A stretch of 64,000 bases of DNA from Oasisia sp. SBJ-2009 (GCA_964017155.1 OZ024855.1:2579991-2643990), one strand, 5' to 3'; positions 1-10,969 are shown, counted from the stretch's first letter. The notes: generated by a model from the letters alone, not told the origin. A program made the numbers and translations.

Positions 1-312
1 AGTCAGCGTCTCTACCAGCAGCAGCAGGAGGTAGATTGTCCCTAAGTGCCACCGGGAAAGACCGCCGACCGTATCGCCCAAGGTGGTACCGCGGTGTTGT
101 CTAATGACGCTGGTCGGCGGATCTCAATGGGTGAGTATGGTGTCACTTGTGACGTCACGTATTCTGACCCGATAGACAAAGAGAAGGGTCTTGAATTAAA
201 TTCGTTGGCGAACTGACAATCAATGAAGGGTGAACAGAACTGGTGTGACGTGATCTTTCCTGGGGGCCCAGTCATCAGTGCCGCCGTCATCTGGAGTTGA
301 CGCAGCAGTCTC
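1..312. other. Flank outside the long inverted repeat, no gene seen
   Basis: This stretch lies outside the left arm of the inverted-repeat element. I see no splice-bounded coding exon, no recognisable repeat and no RNA gene. A short minus-strand open frame overlaps it but resembles nothing I know and runs into the repeat arm. Confidence 0.5.
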
Positions 313-1819
313 AGACACCGTGAGTAGTAGTAATGTAGGGTCGGGAGGAGGCGGAATTCCACCGGTGGAAGGTCAAATGTCACGTGTCAATGTCAAAGGT
401 CAAGTGGTGCACCCTGGCGGATAGGTCATAAACCAGTGTCGCCACCTGGCGGATATGTCATGTACTAGTGGTGCCCTCTTACGGATAAGTCACGAACTAA
501 TACTGTCCAAATTCGTGTGTCTTATATTTTTTTATTACGTCAAAATGGCGTTATGGGTCATGTAGCGTCCCCTCGCGGATAGATAACGAATTACAAACTA
601 GGTGAAAGAACAAGTGGAGTCATCTGCCGGATATGTATTCGGCTAATCTATCACGTGACTTAATATTATAGCCGTCAACTGTTGTACGTTGTGACTCCAC
701 TAAAACCAAATAGGGTTTTAACATTGTTTGAACTTTGTTTTAATGAAAAGGCTTGATGAAAAAAAACGAATATGTCTTTGTATCATGACATGGAGCTGAG
801 AAAGGTAAACGGTTATAAATTATTGTATTAAAGGACAAACAAAGTTAACATTTACTTGGCATACACCTAATAGAGTTAATATAAAGTAACAATTTCCACA
901 TATACTCAATTTTTTAACGCCAGCGGTTTACCAGTAAAAATATTTTTTAACACCCAGCCATCCAAATTCTATGCGCTACCCCATCTTAGACGAAGAATGA
1001 AGTCACGACGGTGATCGAGGCGCTCTCCACGTAGATTCCCTGCATATGGTTTGGCTGTTGTCATGAAATGGCTGCAACTCGGCAACGCGCGTAACATGCT
1101 GATGACGGTAAATATAATCAACCCATCAACTGAAATCAACCCATCAACTGATGATACATGTCTACATCAAAGCATTTCTCCTCAAATGGACCGAGCAAAG
1201 TGTCAAACGGTACGCCCGCAAATCACCAACGTGAATACATTGCTTCAATACTACCGGTTGTTTAAACTTTTATTGCAACCGTATGCCGAACACGAAGGCG
1301 TAATTACTAAAGTTTACCATAGATTTAACCACAGATTTAGATACACGTCTATAAGCAGCTGCTAGATGTCACGCCAACTGAACGAACTGTCGAAGACTCG
1401 AAGTTGTTGACCCTTAACAACGTCGCCGGAAGTTGACCGAGATATGGAATGCCGCGCGCTGAATGGCCAAGCCAATTTAACCCTTCACCTATGGCAACGT
1501 CTAGACCATCGTGGATTTCGTTAGAATTTTAGACTTTAAAGTCACATTCTGAGTAAACCGCTGACGATAAAAAATTGAGTATATGTGGAAATTGTTACTT
1601 TGTATAAACTCTATTAGGTGTATGACACGAAGCCCTAGTCTTTTTTGGTCCTTTAAACTATACCAAAACACACCTTATCACAGCACTCTATGTCGCCGGT
1701 TCAACTATAGGTTGTTAGGCAACCAGCAGTAAATAAAAACAATGTAATACATTGTATCTGTCACGTAGTGGCGGTACGTTCACAAGTCTGAACACATTTA
1801 TTCATATGGCGGGTCTCAC
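313..1819. repeat. Left arm of the long inverted repeat
   Basis: This is the reverse complement of 8,427-9,533 once the 832-1,652 insertion is removed. It carries only about one copy of the unit that is present about five times in the right arm. The inner limit is near GGCGGGTCTCA at 1,808-1,818, after which similarity stops. Confidence 0.75.
832..1652. mobile_element. TTAA-flanked non-autonomous DNA transposon (MITE), 821 bp
   Basis: The element is bounded by TTAA at 828-831 and 1,653-1,656. Its ends are inverted (AGGAC... and ...GTCCT), and a stronger inverted block follows: ATACACCTAATAGAG near 861 and its complement ending near 1,623, continuing through AGTAACAATTTCCACATATA. The right arm of the surrounding inverted repeat (near 8,600) lacks the insertion and has a single TTAA, so the empty site is visible in the same window. 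A TTAA duplication is the hallmark of piggyBac-type transposition. No transposase is encoded, and the 104-codon plus-strand frame inside resembles nothing I know. Confidence 0.8.
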
Positions 1820-1822
1820 TAC

Positions 1823-2180
1823 ATGTCCAGTATGTAGCACACACACACAGGTCACGTTCTGCACGTAGGCAACTTACTTATTTCGTGCAATGCGCATGCG
1901 TGTCGTCCAGTATAAAGGTCACATAACATTTCTTCCAATATAAAATTGTAACTCACGCGTCGCTACTATGTCCAGTATGTAGGACAAACCGGTCACGTCC
2001 TGCACGTAGGCAACATACATACGTCGTGCAAGGCGCATGCGTATTGTCCAGTATGCAGGTCACATAGCATTTCTTCCAACAATACAAAATTGTAGCTCAC
2101 GCGTCGCCACCATGTTCAGTATGGGGCACACACCGGTAACGTTCTGCACGTAGGCAACTTACATTTGTCGTTGTGCAACC
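1823..2180. repeat. Tandem repeat, unit about 145 bp, 2.5 copies
   Basis: The unit starts ATGTCCAGTATGTAG at 1,823, recurs at 1,968 and in diverged form at 2,112. It includes the words TTCTGCACGTAGGCAAC and CTCACGCGTCGC. It sits just inside the left arm of the inverted repeat. I see no coding potential. Confidence 0.75.
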
Positions 2181-2289
2181 AATAAATACGACGGTAGGAG
2201 AGTTTTATGTCATGCGCAAACCATAACTTCCGTTAAAATGACGCTTCCTCATCATGCTGTCGGTCGCGAAGCGACAAAGACTGCTTCCA

Positions 2290-2976
2290 TCACTTGACTG
2301 TTGCTCTCCATTTACCTCTCTGCTGTGAGAGTGATGTCCAGGAGTCGATCTTTATGTCTCTCAGCTTCAGGTTTCTCTTGATGGTATCCTTGAACCGGAG
2401 ACGAGGGCGCCCTCTCTTTGTCTGACCAGAAGACAGTTGGGAGTAGAGAACCTGCTTTGGTAGCCTGTCTGGTGACATCCTCATGAGGTGTCCAGTCCAC
2501 CAGAGATTCTTTCTGATCAGAAAATCTTCCATAGATGGCAGCCCTGTCCATTCGAGTATTTCCTTGTTTGTCACTTTGTCCATGAAGGCATGCAGCTTTT
2601 TCACCTGTCGTATGTACACTGTCCATGCCTCGGCTCCGTATAGGAGGGTGGACAGCACGATTGCATGGTATATCTTGCCTTTAACCCGCATGGACACATG
2701 GTGGTTGTTCCAGAGTCTCTGGCGTAGTCGGCCGAAAGATGCACTAGCCTTGGCCATCCTCCTCTGTATTTCATCGTCAATGCATCCATCACTTGATATA
2801 GTGCTTCCGAGGTAGGTGAATTCCAGAACAGAGTTCAACTTGTTTCCATCAACCATGATATCCTCCTCTCTGGTTCTTGTAGAGTTGGGTTGGTACAGCA
2901 CCTCGGTCTTCTTGATGTTAATCTTCAGGCCAAACTTCTTTGACGCATTGGAGAAAGCATCCACTATATTCTGCAT
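2290..2976 (-). pseudogene. LINE reverse transcriptase C-terminal region
   Basis: This is the thumb and C-terminal portion after the frame break. Recognisable stretches are FTYLGSTISSDG, KVTNKEILEWTGLPSMEDF and WTGHLMRMSPDRLPKQVLY, which are typical of the C-terminal region of this LINE protein family. It ends at a stop at 2,290-2,292 followed by a short 3' tail that includes GCGAAGCGACAAAG (minus-strand equivalent near 2,268). Confidence 0.85.
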
Positions 2977-3986
2977 CTCTTCAGCAGAGTGAGCAATAGC
3001 AGCTCTCTCATCAGTATCCGAGTAGTCTTGGTCTTCGCTCTGAAGTGTGCGACGTTGAATAGGTCAGCGCTCTGTCTGGACTGTATATAGACGCCATCCC
3101 CCATGTCTCGGAAAGCATCATCGAGCATTGCTGATAGGAAGATGGAGAACAGCGTGGGGGCCAGTACACATCCTTGCTTGACCCCATTTGTGACATTGAA
3201 CGATTCCGAGACTTCCCCTCCAACACTAACATTTGCCATCATTCCGGTATGTAGTGCCTCGATCATTGTTATGAACTTCTCTGGGCATCCATACTTCCTC
3301 AGTAGCTGCCATAGCCCGGTCCTCCCAACTGTATCGAACGCTTTACTGAAGTCGACAAATACCATGTACAGTGGTCGGTCCTGCTCAATGCACTTTTCTT
3401 GTAGTTGTCGGAGACAAAATATCATATCCACGGTGCTCCGGTTACCTCTGAAGCCACATTGAGTCTCTGGAATTACCTCTGGTGTTATGTTGGTAGATAG
3501 TCTGTTGAGTAGGATCCTGGCGAAGATCTTGCCTGCTATGGAAAGAAGAGAGATTCCTCTATAGTTCCCACAGTCTGTTCGATCACCTTTCTTGTAGATG
3601 GTTACAATGCTGGCATCCTTCCATGCTTGTGGTACAGAACCCACCTCCCAGGCATTGGTGATTAGTTGGTGCAGTCTGCTGAACAGATTGTCTCCTCCGT
3701 GCTTCCATACTTCTGCAGGAATTCCATCTCCTCCAGGTGCTTTGCCATCTTTCAGGCCGGCGATTGCTTTAGCCATCTCATCCATAGTTGGAATCTCATC
3801 TAGGCTTGTCTTGATAATACGCTGCGGGATGTTGTCCAAAGCTTCGTGATATATGTCTCCAGGGACGTTGAGTAGCTTCTGGAAGTGTTCACTCCATCTT
3901 GCCACAACTCTCTTGCTGTCAGAGAAGGTCTCCATTCCATCTGCTGATTTCAGTTGAACAGGTCCCTTCTTTTTGGGTCCCCACAC
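2964..3986 (-). pseudogene. LINE reverse transcriptase fragment, catalytic motif lost
   Basis: Fingers and palm motifs are clear: KAPGGDGIPAEVW, then VDFSKAFDT carrying one catalytic aspartate, then NGVKQGCVLAP. The frame is then broken near 3,000-3,015, where the second catalytic block (the paired aspartates normally found in this enzyme) should lie. Sequence before the break is in one frame and sequence after it is in another. A deletion of roughly 14-17 bases would explain both the missing motif and the frame change. The copy is therefore catalytically dead. Confidence 0.85.
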
Positions 3987-3991
3987 TTCAT

Positions 3992-4996
3992 TCAGTCCAT
4001 GTTGTTACTGTCAGCAGCTCTCTGCAGCTCCACTGCTTTCCTTTCCCACCAGTCTGACTTCAGTGCACGGGTGTGTTTTTGTAGCAGTCTGCAGGCGTCT
4101 TTATATGCTGCAGTGGTGGATCTAGTGCTCCTGATTTGCAACACTCTCTGGTGGGCTTGGTCTCTTCTGCTCATAAGAGTTTGTCGCTCCTGGTCGTTGG
4201 GGTCGAACCAGTCCTGGTGTTTTCTGTCTGCCTTGCCAAGATATGTCTTGGCTGTGTTGTACACGACCTGCTGCAGAGCTTCCCATTCCTCGTCTGGTGT
4301 TGAATTTTCCTTCTCGTCACATTGGGCGAGAGCACTGTCCATCTCCTGCTCAAAACTCTCCCTATGGCTGGTGGTACTTAGTTTTGCTGGGTTGAGCTTG
4401 GTCGGCTTACTTGTTCCTTGTCTGCTGTGCTTTTGTCGTATTCTGAAAGCCACTTTTGACCTCAGCATCTGGTGATCGGTCCAACAGTTTGCTCCACGCA
4501 TGGCTCGGGTACTGTGGATGTCCATCTTATCCCGACACATCGTGATGATGAAGTCGATCATATGCCAGTGTCTGGAACGAGGATGCATCCAGGTGGTCTT
4601 GCGTTCATCCTTCTGCTTGAACATGGTGTTCGTCACTATCAGTTCGAACTCAGAGCACAGAGCCAGTAGAAGCTCGCCATTGGAGTTGCATTTCCCAATC
4701 CCACGTTTGCCCATGACCAAGGGCCACTTGTCATTGTCTCTTCCTATCCTCGCATTGAAGTCTCCTGTCAGCAGTAGCTTATCTGTACGAGGGATGCCAC
4801 TGAGCACACTTGCCAGCTGCTTGTAGAAGGCCTCCTTGTTTTCATCTGGGTTTATCATTGTCGGAGCATACACGCTGATAATTGTAGCAAAGTTGTCCTT
4901 GCTCAGAGGTAGTCTCATCGTCATGATTCTGTCTCTTACTGGCCGTGGCATTTCTGTCAGCTTTGTGACGATATCCTTTTTGATAGCAAAGCCCAA
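3992..4996 (-). pseudogene. LINE endonuclease-domain fragment, 334 codons
   Basis: This frame contains the exonuclease-endonuclease-phosphatase fold signature TGDFNARIGRDNDKW, the substrate-site region RSRHWHMIDFIIT, and a tract leading toward the reverse transcriptase. Its upstream part lies in another frame (4,842-5,319), which shows a frameshift near 5,000. It ends at a stop just before the reverse transcriptase frame, where the two should be continuous. Endonucleases of this family nick target DNA for target-primed reverse transcription. The copy is unlikely to make a working protein. Confidence 0.85.
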
Positions 4997-5319
4997 TCCG
5001 GCCTCCCTTCTTTCTCCTTCGGGTTTGCCACTCCAGAAGAAAGAGACTCTGAGAACCTTGTTTCACATAGGGCGGCGATGTCGATGTTGTATTTGGCAAG
5101 TTACATTGCTACTAATGCCGTGCGTCTTTCTGGTCGGTTAGCTCCTTCTCGGTCGAGGAGAGTCCTAACGTTCCATTGTCCAATTGTCAGTAGTTGTCTT
5201 CTTTGTCTTCTTCTTCCTAGCTGATTTTTCACTGTCGACGGAAGATGAGGTCGAGCAGCGCGTTCCTTGGTAACCCGGGCGACGGCCGATCCGGTATCAT
5301 GTTTCGTGCAGTTGTACAT
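4842..5319 (-). pseudogene. LINE N-terminal fragments in two other frames
   Basis: Two short frames (5,101-5,319 and 4,842-5,099) carry the start of the endonuclease region, including TIGQWNVRTLLDREGANRPE, an opening typical of LINE endonucleases. They are out of frame with the main endonuclease fragment, which confirms multiple frameshifts. Confidence 0.7.
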
Positions 5320-6384
5320 TTCATGGAAGCTGCTAGCAAAAATTGTTGAAGTGCCGCTGGCTTTTGCAAGTTACTAGCGACACTCTCTCGGGGAACAAAT
5401 AGGGGTCTCACACCGGCAAGAACATGTCAAGACAGGCGCAAGCTATTTGTCCCTGCAGTGGCTGGTCGAGAGATGTTGGGAATTCCATACATCAACCGCC
5501 CTTGATGCTGCCACAGTGACATGGTTTTCTGGTTAGGGTTTGCTCCCTTAGCCTTCGGTTCTGACAAGAACCTGTACCACAAGGCAGTGGTTTACAACTC
5601 TGCATGGCAGGGGCGTCAAACTCCCTGAGGTATTGCAATACCTGCATTGCAATACCTGCATACCTCGCTTCCTCACATGTGCAAAACACAACTTCCGTAA
5701 AAATGTCGGGTCACATCAGGACCATAACACAATTTCTTGCCAAATTACACATTCAATCATAGTGATAACGTTAAAAACTAATGCCATTTAAAGTTTCCAC
5801 GCAATAACCCTGCAATAACTTTTCTTATTTCAGTAAGCCAGTGTGCTCACCTCGTTCCATTTCGTAACGTTTCACCGTTTCATTGCGTTACACAGGTGGT
5901 GTTTCACAAATTTAACTAAGTTATTCTTGTAACTTGTAGTAAAATAGTATATTTTTCTATTCTACGCCATAACTTTGTCATGTCTTTCATATTTTACTAA
6001 CTCCGTGTACCAACTTTGTACCATTTTACACCTCTTTCATCGTTTCACCGCCATCACTTTGTCAATTTTACGTGTTTTTTTGTGTTTACATGCCATAACT
6101 TTGTCAAGTTTTTCATATTTTACTAACTTGGTGTGCCAACTTTGTACCATTTCGCAACTTTTTCAGCGTTTCACCGCCATCACTTTGTCAATTTTACGTG
6201 TTTTTAGTGTTTACATGCCATAACTTTGTCAGGTTTTTCATATTTAACTAACTCGGTGTGCCAACGTTGTACCATTTCACAACTTTTTCAGCGTTTCACC
6301 GCCATCACTTTGTAAATTTTACGTGTTTTAGTGTTTACATGCCATAATTTTGTCATTTTTTAAATATTTTACCAACTCCATGAT

Positions 6385-6990
6385 AACAACATAACGTAAC
6401 ATAAAGCAATATAATAAAATAAAATAACATAAAATAATATAACACAACATAAGAAAATAAAATAATATAACATCACATAAATAATTGTGATATAATATAA
6501 CATAATGTAACATAAAGCAACACAATAAAATTACATAATATAAAATAATATAACACAACGTAATAAAATAATATAACATAACATAAAGCAACATAATAAA
6601 ATAAAATAAGATAATAAAAATTAAAGTAAAATAAAATAACATGAACAAAAATAAATTAATATAACAAAACAGAAAATGAAATAAGACGAAATAAAATAAA
6701 GTAATATAACATAACATAACAGAACATAGCATAATGTAATATAACATAAAGAAACATAATAAAATAAAATAACATAAAATATAGAACATAACATACAGCA
6801 TGATAATAAAATAAAATATGTAACAGAACAAAACAAAACATAACATAACATAATATGATGTAACATAACATAACTTAAAATAAGGCAACATAATAATATT
6901 AAATAACATAAAGTAATATAACACAACACAACATAAAATGAAATAAGGCGAAATTAAATAGTATTTAAAATAATATAACAACATAACATA
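6385..6990. repeat. Low-complexity ATAAC/ATAAA tract
   Basis: About 600 bp is built almost only from short words such as ACATAA, AATAAAAT and ATAACA. Long minus-strand open frames rich in Tyr, Leu and Phe here are composition artefacts. Confidence 0.8.
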
Positions 6991-7009
6991 ACATGTTTAC
7001 AAAACAAAA

Positions 7010-7320
7010 TAAAAAGTGTTGTTAAAAAAACGTTATGTTTACAAAATAAAAGTTTACAAACACGTTATGTTTACAAAACAAAAATTGTACAGACATGTTA
7101 TATTTACAAAACAAAACAATACAAAACGGAAAGTTTACAAACATGTTAATTTTATAAAACAAAAATGTACAGACAAGTTATGTTTACAAAACATTACAAA
7201 ACAAACAAATGTTTACAAAACAAAAGTTTTACAAACACGTTATGTTTACAAAACAAAATAAAAAGTTTACAGACAAGTTATGTTTACAAAACAAAAGTTT
7301 ACAAACACGTTATTTTTAAG
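7010..7320. repeat. Minisatellite of GTTTACAAAACAAAA units
   Basis: Diverged repeats of GTTTACAAAACAAAAGTTT and ACAAACACGTTATGTTTAC recur about every 30-35 bp. It directly follows the ATAAC tract. No gene is supported. Confidence 0.75.
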
Positions 7321-8426
7321 ATCTTGAGAGTTTTCATATTTTACTAAGTCGGCGTGCCAACTTTGTACCATTTCACAACTTTTCAGCGGTTCATCGCGAT
7401 GACTTTGGCAATTTGACGTAGTTATAGTGATTACATGAGATAACTTTGTCAAGTTGTTCCATATTTTACTTAGTCGGTGTGCTAACCTCGTTCCATTTCG
7501 TAACGTTTCACCGTACATTGCGTTAGACATGTGGTGTTTTCACAAATTTAACTAAGTTATTCTTGTAACTTGTAGTAAAATGGAATATTTTTCTGTTTCC
7601 ATGCGATAAACTTGTCAAGTTTTCATATTTTACTATGTCTGCGTGCCAACTTTGTACCATTTCACTACTTTTCAGCGTTTCACCACGATGTCAATTTGAC
7701 GTATTTTCCAAGTCATCTTGGTACTTTCATAACCTTCTGTGGAAAAATGTTGGCACTTTCTATCATACACTGTGAACAATCTAGAAAAATCTTGGGTTGC
7801 GACGTCACTTCTTTAAAAACGTATGCCACCTAGCAGATAACTCTGACACTACGTTAGACGCGAGCCCCATCTAGCGGACAAAACACCCGCTAATTTGGGT
7901 TTGACATAGAAAACTATGGCTTCGACTATATCCATAACAGAAATTCTTGTAAAATGGTGGCTTCGGTCACAGTCATAACGTAACCTTTAGAGTTTTGGCA
8001 TGAAAACCTTATTAAATATTCGTGTTTTACTAAGTCTGTGTGCTAACTTCGTAGCGTTTCGTAACGTTTTACCGTTTCATTGCGTAGACAGGTGGTGTTT
8101 TCACAATTTTAACTAAGTTACTCTTGTAACCTGTAATAAAATAGAATATTTATTCTGTTTCCACGTGATAACTTAGTCAAGTTTTTCATATTTTACTTAG
8201 TCGGTGTCCCAACTTTGTACCATTTCACAACCTTTCTCCGTTTCACCGCCATGACTGTGATTTTGACGTATTTTTCTAAGTCATCTTGTTACTTTCATAA
8301 CCTTCTGTGGGAAAACTTTGACACTTTCTATCATAAACCGAGAACCTTGGTGGTTTTTCTTACGACACACACACATCATTTTCCTAACCAAACCTAAAAC
8401 CGCTCTGCGGAGTTTGGTCTCAAAAA

Positions 8427-9533
8427 TGAGACCCGCCATATGAATAAACGTGTTCAGACTTGTGAACGTACCGCCACTACGTGACAGATACAATGTATTA
8501 CATTGTTTTTTATTTACTGCTGGTTGCCTAACAACCTATAGTTGAACCGGCGACAGGTCTACCATAGGGTGCTGTGTTAAGGTGCGTTTTGGTATAGTTT
8601 AATACAATAATTTATAACCGTTTACCTTTCTCCGCTCCATGTCATAAGACAAAGACGTATTCGTTTTTTTTTCATTAAGGCTTTTCATTAATATTATGTT
8701 CAAACAATGTTAAAACCCTATTTGGTTTTAGTGGAGTCACAACGTACAACAGTTGACGGCTATAATATTAAGTCACGTGATAAATTAGCCGAATACATAT
8801 CCGGCAGATGACTCCACTTGTTATTTCACCTAGTTTGTAATTCGTTATCTATCCGCGAGGGGACGCTACATGACCCCTAACGCCATTTTGACGTAATAAA
8901 AAAATAATAAGACACGAATTTGGACAGGATTAGTTCGTGAATTGTCCGCAAGGGGCGACACTAATACACGACCTATCCACAAGAGGGCGCCACTTTAAGA
9001 AAAGACGCACGATTTTGTTCAGTACTAGCTCGTGACTTGTCCACCAGGCAGCGCCATTAGTACACGATATATCCGCCAGAGGGCGCCTTTAAAAAATAAG
9101 ACGCACGAATTTGGACAGTACTAGTTCGTGACTTGTCCATAAGAGGGCGCCACTAATACACGACCTACCCACCAGGGGCGCCACTTTAAAAAATAAGCCG
9201 CATGAATTTTGACAGTACTAGTTCGTGATTTATCCGCCAGGCGGCGCCAATAAAACACGACCTATCCGCCAGATGGCGCCTTTAAAAAATAAGACGCACG
9301 AATTTGGACAGTACTAGTTCGTGACTTATCCGTAAAAGGGCGCCACTAGTACACGACATATCCACCAGGTGGCGATACTGGTTCATGACCTGTCCGCCAG
9401 GGGGCACCACTTTACCTTTGACCTTGGCGCGTGACATTTGACCTTTGACCTTCCACCGGTGGAATTCCGCCTCTTCCCGCGCCGCACGCCGCGCCAAGTA
9501 CCTAACGATAGGACCCTACATTACTACTACCAT
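8427..9533. repeat. Right arm of the long inverted repeat
   Basis: This is the reverse complement of the left arm. It keeps the uninterrupted version of the site where the left arm has the TTAA MITE. Between 8,911 and about 9,370 an approximately 96-bp unit is repeated five times, which accounts for the extra length of this arm. Confidence 0.75.
8911..9420. repeat. 96-bp tandem array with CTCF-core-like motifs
   Basis: Units start with CACGAATTTGGACAGTACTA or close variants near 8,913, 9,007, 9,103, 9,201 and 9,298. Each unit carries up to two copies of a motif like CCGCCAGAGGGCGCC (near 9,073), CCGCCAGATGGCGCC (near 9,267), CCACCAGGTGGCGAT (near 9,362) or CCGCCAGGGGGCACC (near 9,405). Against the CTCF core CCASYAGRKGGCRS these match 13 of 14 positions, and other copies match 12. 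Binding is inference only. Confidence 0.7.
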
Positions 9534-10520
9534 GCTGTAGAGCACAGCTGAGACCAACACTAGACATGACTCATGCGTGAACCACTGTCTTGCACGCGGC
9601 GATAGTTCCTGGTCCTGGCTATGCTGTGAATGTGGCAGTGTGCCACCTGGCAGACCGGCGAACATGTCCAGTCATTGACACGGTGTCGTCAGTAATTACA
9701 CCGCTATCCCGGACACGTGGTGTCGGCGTGATGTCGCAATGGTCAAGTCAACGGGAGGCTGGACATGCTTCTGGCCATGTATAGCAGAAATGACGACGAC
9801 TTCAGTTTGACTTTTGTTTAAAAGAAGGATGTGGGATGATGTCCACGATTTCCTTGTAATTGTCTCAACGATCTACAACAATAATTAACGTTGCGGTCTG
9901 AGCATTCTCCGGCTAGTCATGTTGTATTATATATAAAATACAGGCCAAATGAACGACCACATACACGTTTTGTGTTTGTGGTATTAAACATAAAGGCTGC
10001 ACTTATTCGTTTGTGTTTAGTCATGCATAACGAAACGCGCTAAGCGACGTACTCCACGTCACAGTGTCTTCGAAGAGTTGGTCTGACGAGGCAGTTTTTT
10101 CTTCCTGCTCGTAGCGTCAACGATCCTGACTCGATTTCGTGTAAGGTAGGTTGGTATTAGCAGCATAAATTGTTTGTTTTATGACAACTAATATACATGC
10201 TTATTACACACAGTTTGACGTTAAATAGACCTCCAACACGGCACACGGCCGATCGTAACGTGTGTGTCTTCGCGAACGATTCAATCACAGCGATTGTTTC
10301 GACCGAGTGACTCGTACACGGCACTCGGCCGAGTCATTAGGCCGAGTCAGTCGCCTGCGTATCGACGCAACCGGCTCCGAGGATCCACAAAATGCTTGAA
10401 CCACGTTTTGTCTAGAATGCCGTCGGCAGCAGCCATATATCGAGTGGTTCTCGAGGCTCGGACACACACGCACACGCACACGCAAACGCACACGCACACG
10501 CACACGCACACACACACAGG

Positions 10521-10554
<34 letters not shown>

Positions 10555-10969
10555 GACACATACACGCGCGCGCACGCACACACACAGTGGAAGTAATGAA
10601 GGCTTTCTCGGCACGTGACGTCCAAAAACGGTGACAGGTGCTGATGGTCCCGTTCGACGTTCTCCATTTGTGTCTGTTCTTCAAGCCTCCATTTACATAC
10701 AAATCATTCCTAAATATTACGATGGTTAATTCTACCTCTAATCCGTTTTACTAGATTCCAAGTACTCGTTAGGTTCTCATTAAAGTGACGAACAGTGGCG
10801 CCACATCAAGGCAGATACGTAAACTAGGCTTAGCCAACAAAACCCGCTAGCCTTTGCGATTACGTGTTCCCCTTGACAGTTAATAACCAACTAGCAACAT
10901 ACAGGAGGTGGCAGTGTTGATTACAAAATATGTAGTTTCTTCAGTTGCAGGTTTGCCAAATTAAGATCT
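9534..10969. other. Intergenic region upstream of the PLAC8-like gene
   Basis: I see no coding exon here. A cluster of CCGAGT words and the perfect 12-base palindrome ACTCGGCCGAGT lie at about 10,300-10,350, and a CA/CG microsatellite lies at 10,461-10,588. The promoter and any 5' non-coding exon of the PLAC8-like gene should be in this interval, but no core element is clear enough to place. Confidence 0.5.
10461..10588. repeat. (CA)n/(CACG)n microsatellite
   Basis: This is alternating CA with interspersed CG (CACACGCACACGCAAACG and similar), followed by CGCGCGCACACACAG. Such alternating purine-pyrimidine tracts can adopt Z-DNA. It lies about 400 bp upstream of the PLAC8-like start codon. 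Confidence 0.85.

Larger units (their letters stand above)
2245..5660 (-). mobile_element. Degenerate non-LTR retrotransposon (LINE) with endonuclease and reverse transcriptase
   Basis: Read on the minus strand, the element encodes an apurinic-type endonuclease followed by a reverse transcriptase and a C-terminal region. The coding region is split over several frames, so it is a dead copy. Direct repeats of 30 bp, identical at 26 positions, flank it (2,211-2,240 and 5,675-5,704). They may be an old target-site duplication, or copies of a local repeat. Similar proteins are often annotated in animal genomes as craniofacial development protein 2-like or as RNA-directed DNA polymerase. I place it among the APE-type LINEs, possibly RTE-related, without certainty about the clade. 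It is inserted inside the inverted-repeat element. Confidence 0.85.
5840..8300. repeat. AT-rich interspersed repeats inside the inverted-repeat element
   Basis: A unit of roughly 220-250 bp (containing CCATTTCGTAACGTTTCACC, then TAACTTGTAGTAAAAT, then CAACTTTGTACCATTT) occurs near 5,840, 7,483 and 8,040. At 5,968-6,370 its second half is amplified as a tandem repeat of about 125 bp (starts 5,968, 6,094, 6,219 and 6,343). The unit carries no open frame of interest. Confidence 0.7.
313..9533. mobile_element. Long inverted-repeat (foldback-like) element, about 9.2 kb
   Basis: The left arm (about 313-1,819) and the right arm (about 8,427-9,533) are reverse complements of each other over several blocks. 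These include the outer end (GTAGTAGTAATGTAGGGTC on the left), the GGAATTCCACCGGTGGAA block, and the region around AACGGTTATAAATTATTG. The left arm is interrupted by an 821-bp MITE. The right arm is longer because a roughly 96-bp internal unit is amplified. The interior holds a tandem repeat, a LINE and AT-rich repeats, and no transposase that I can recognise. Long inverted repeats with internal tandem repeats are typical of foldback or Galileo-like DNA elements, but an inverted duplication is possible. No clear target-site duplication was found, so the outer limits are approximate. Confidence 0.7.

Noticed and set aside
1051..1365. 104-codon plus-strand frame in the TTAA element as a transposase
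   Set aside because: It is too short, has no recognisable motif, and lies in an element with non-autonomous size.
2483..3462. Plus-strand frames opposite the LINE
   Set aside because: They are antisense shadows. The minus-strand frames carry the endonuclease and reverse transcriptase motifs.
6328..6984. 218-codon Tyr/Leu/Phe-rich frame, possibly a membrane protein
   Set aside because: It is pure low-complexity ATAAC sequence. The apparent hydrophobicity is compositional.
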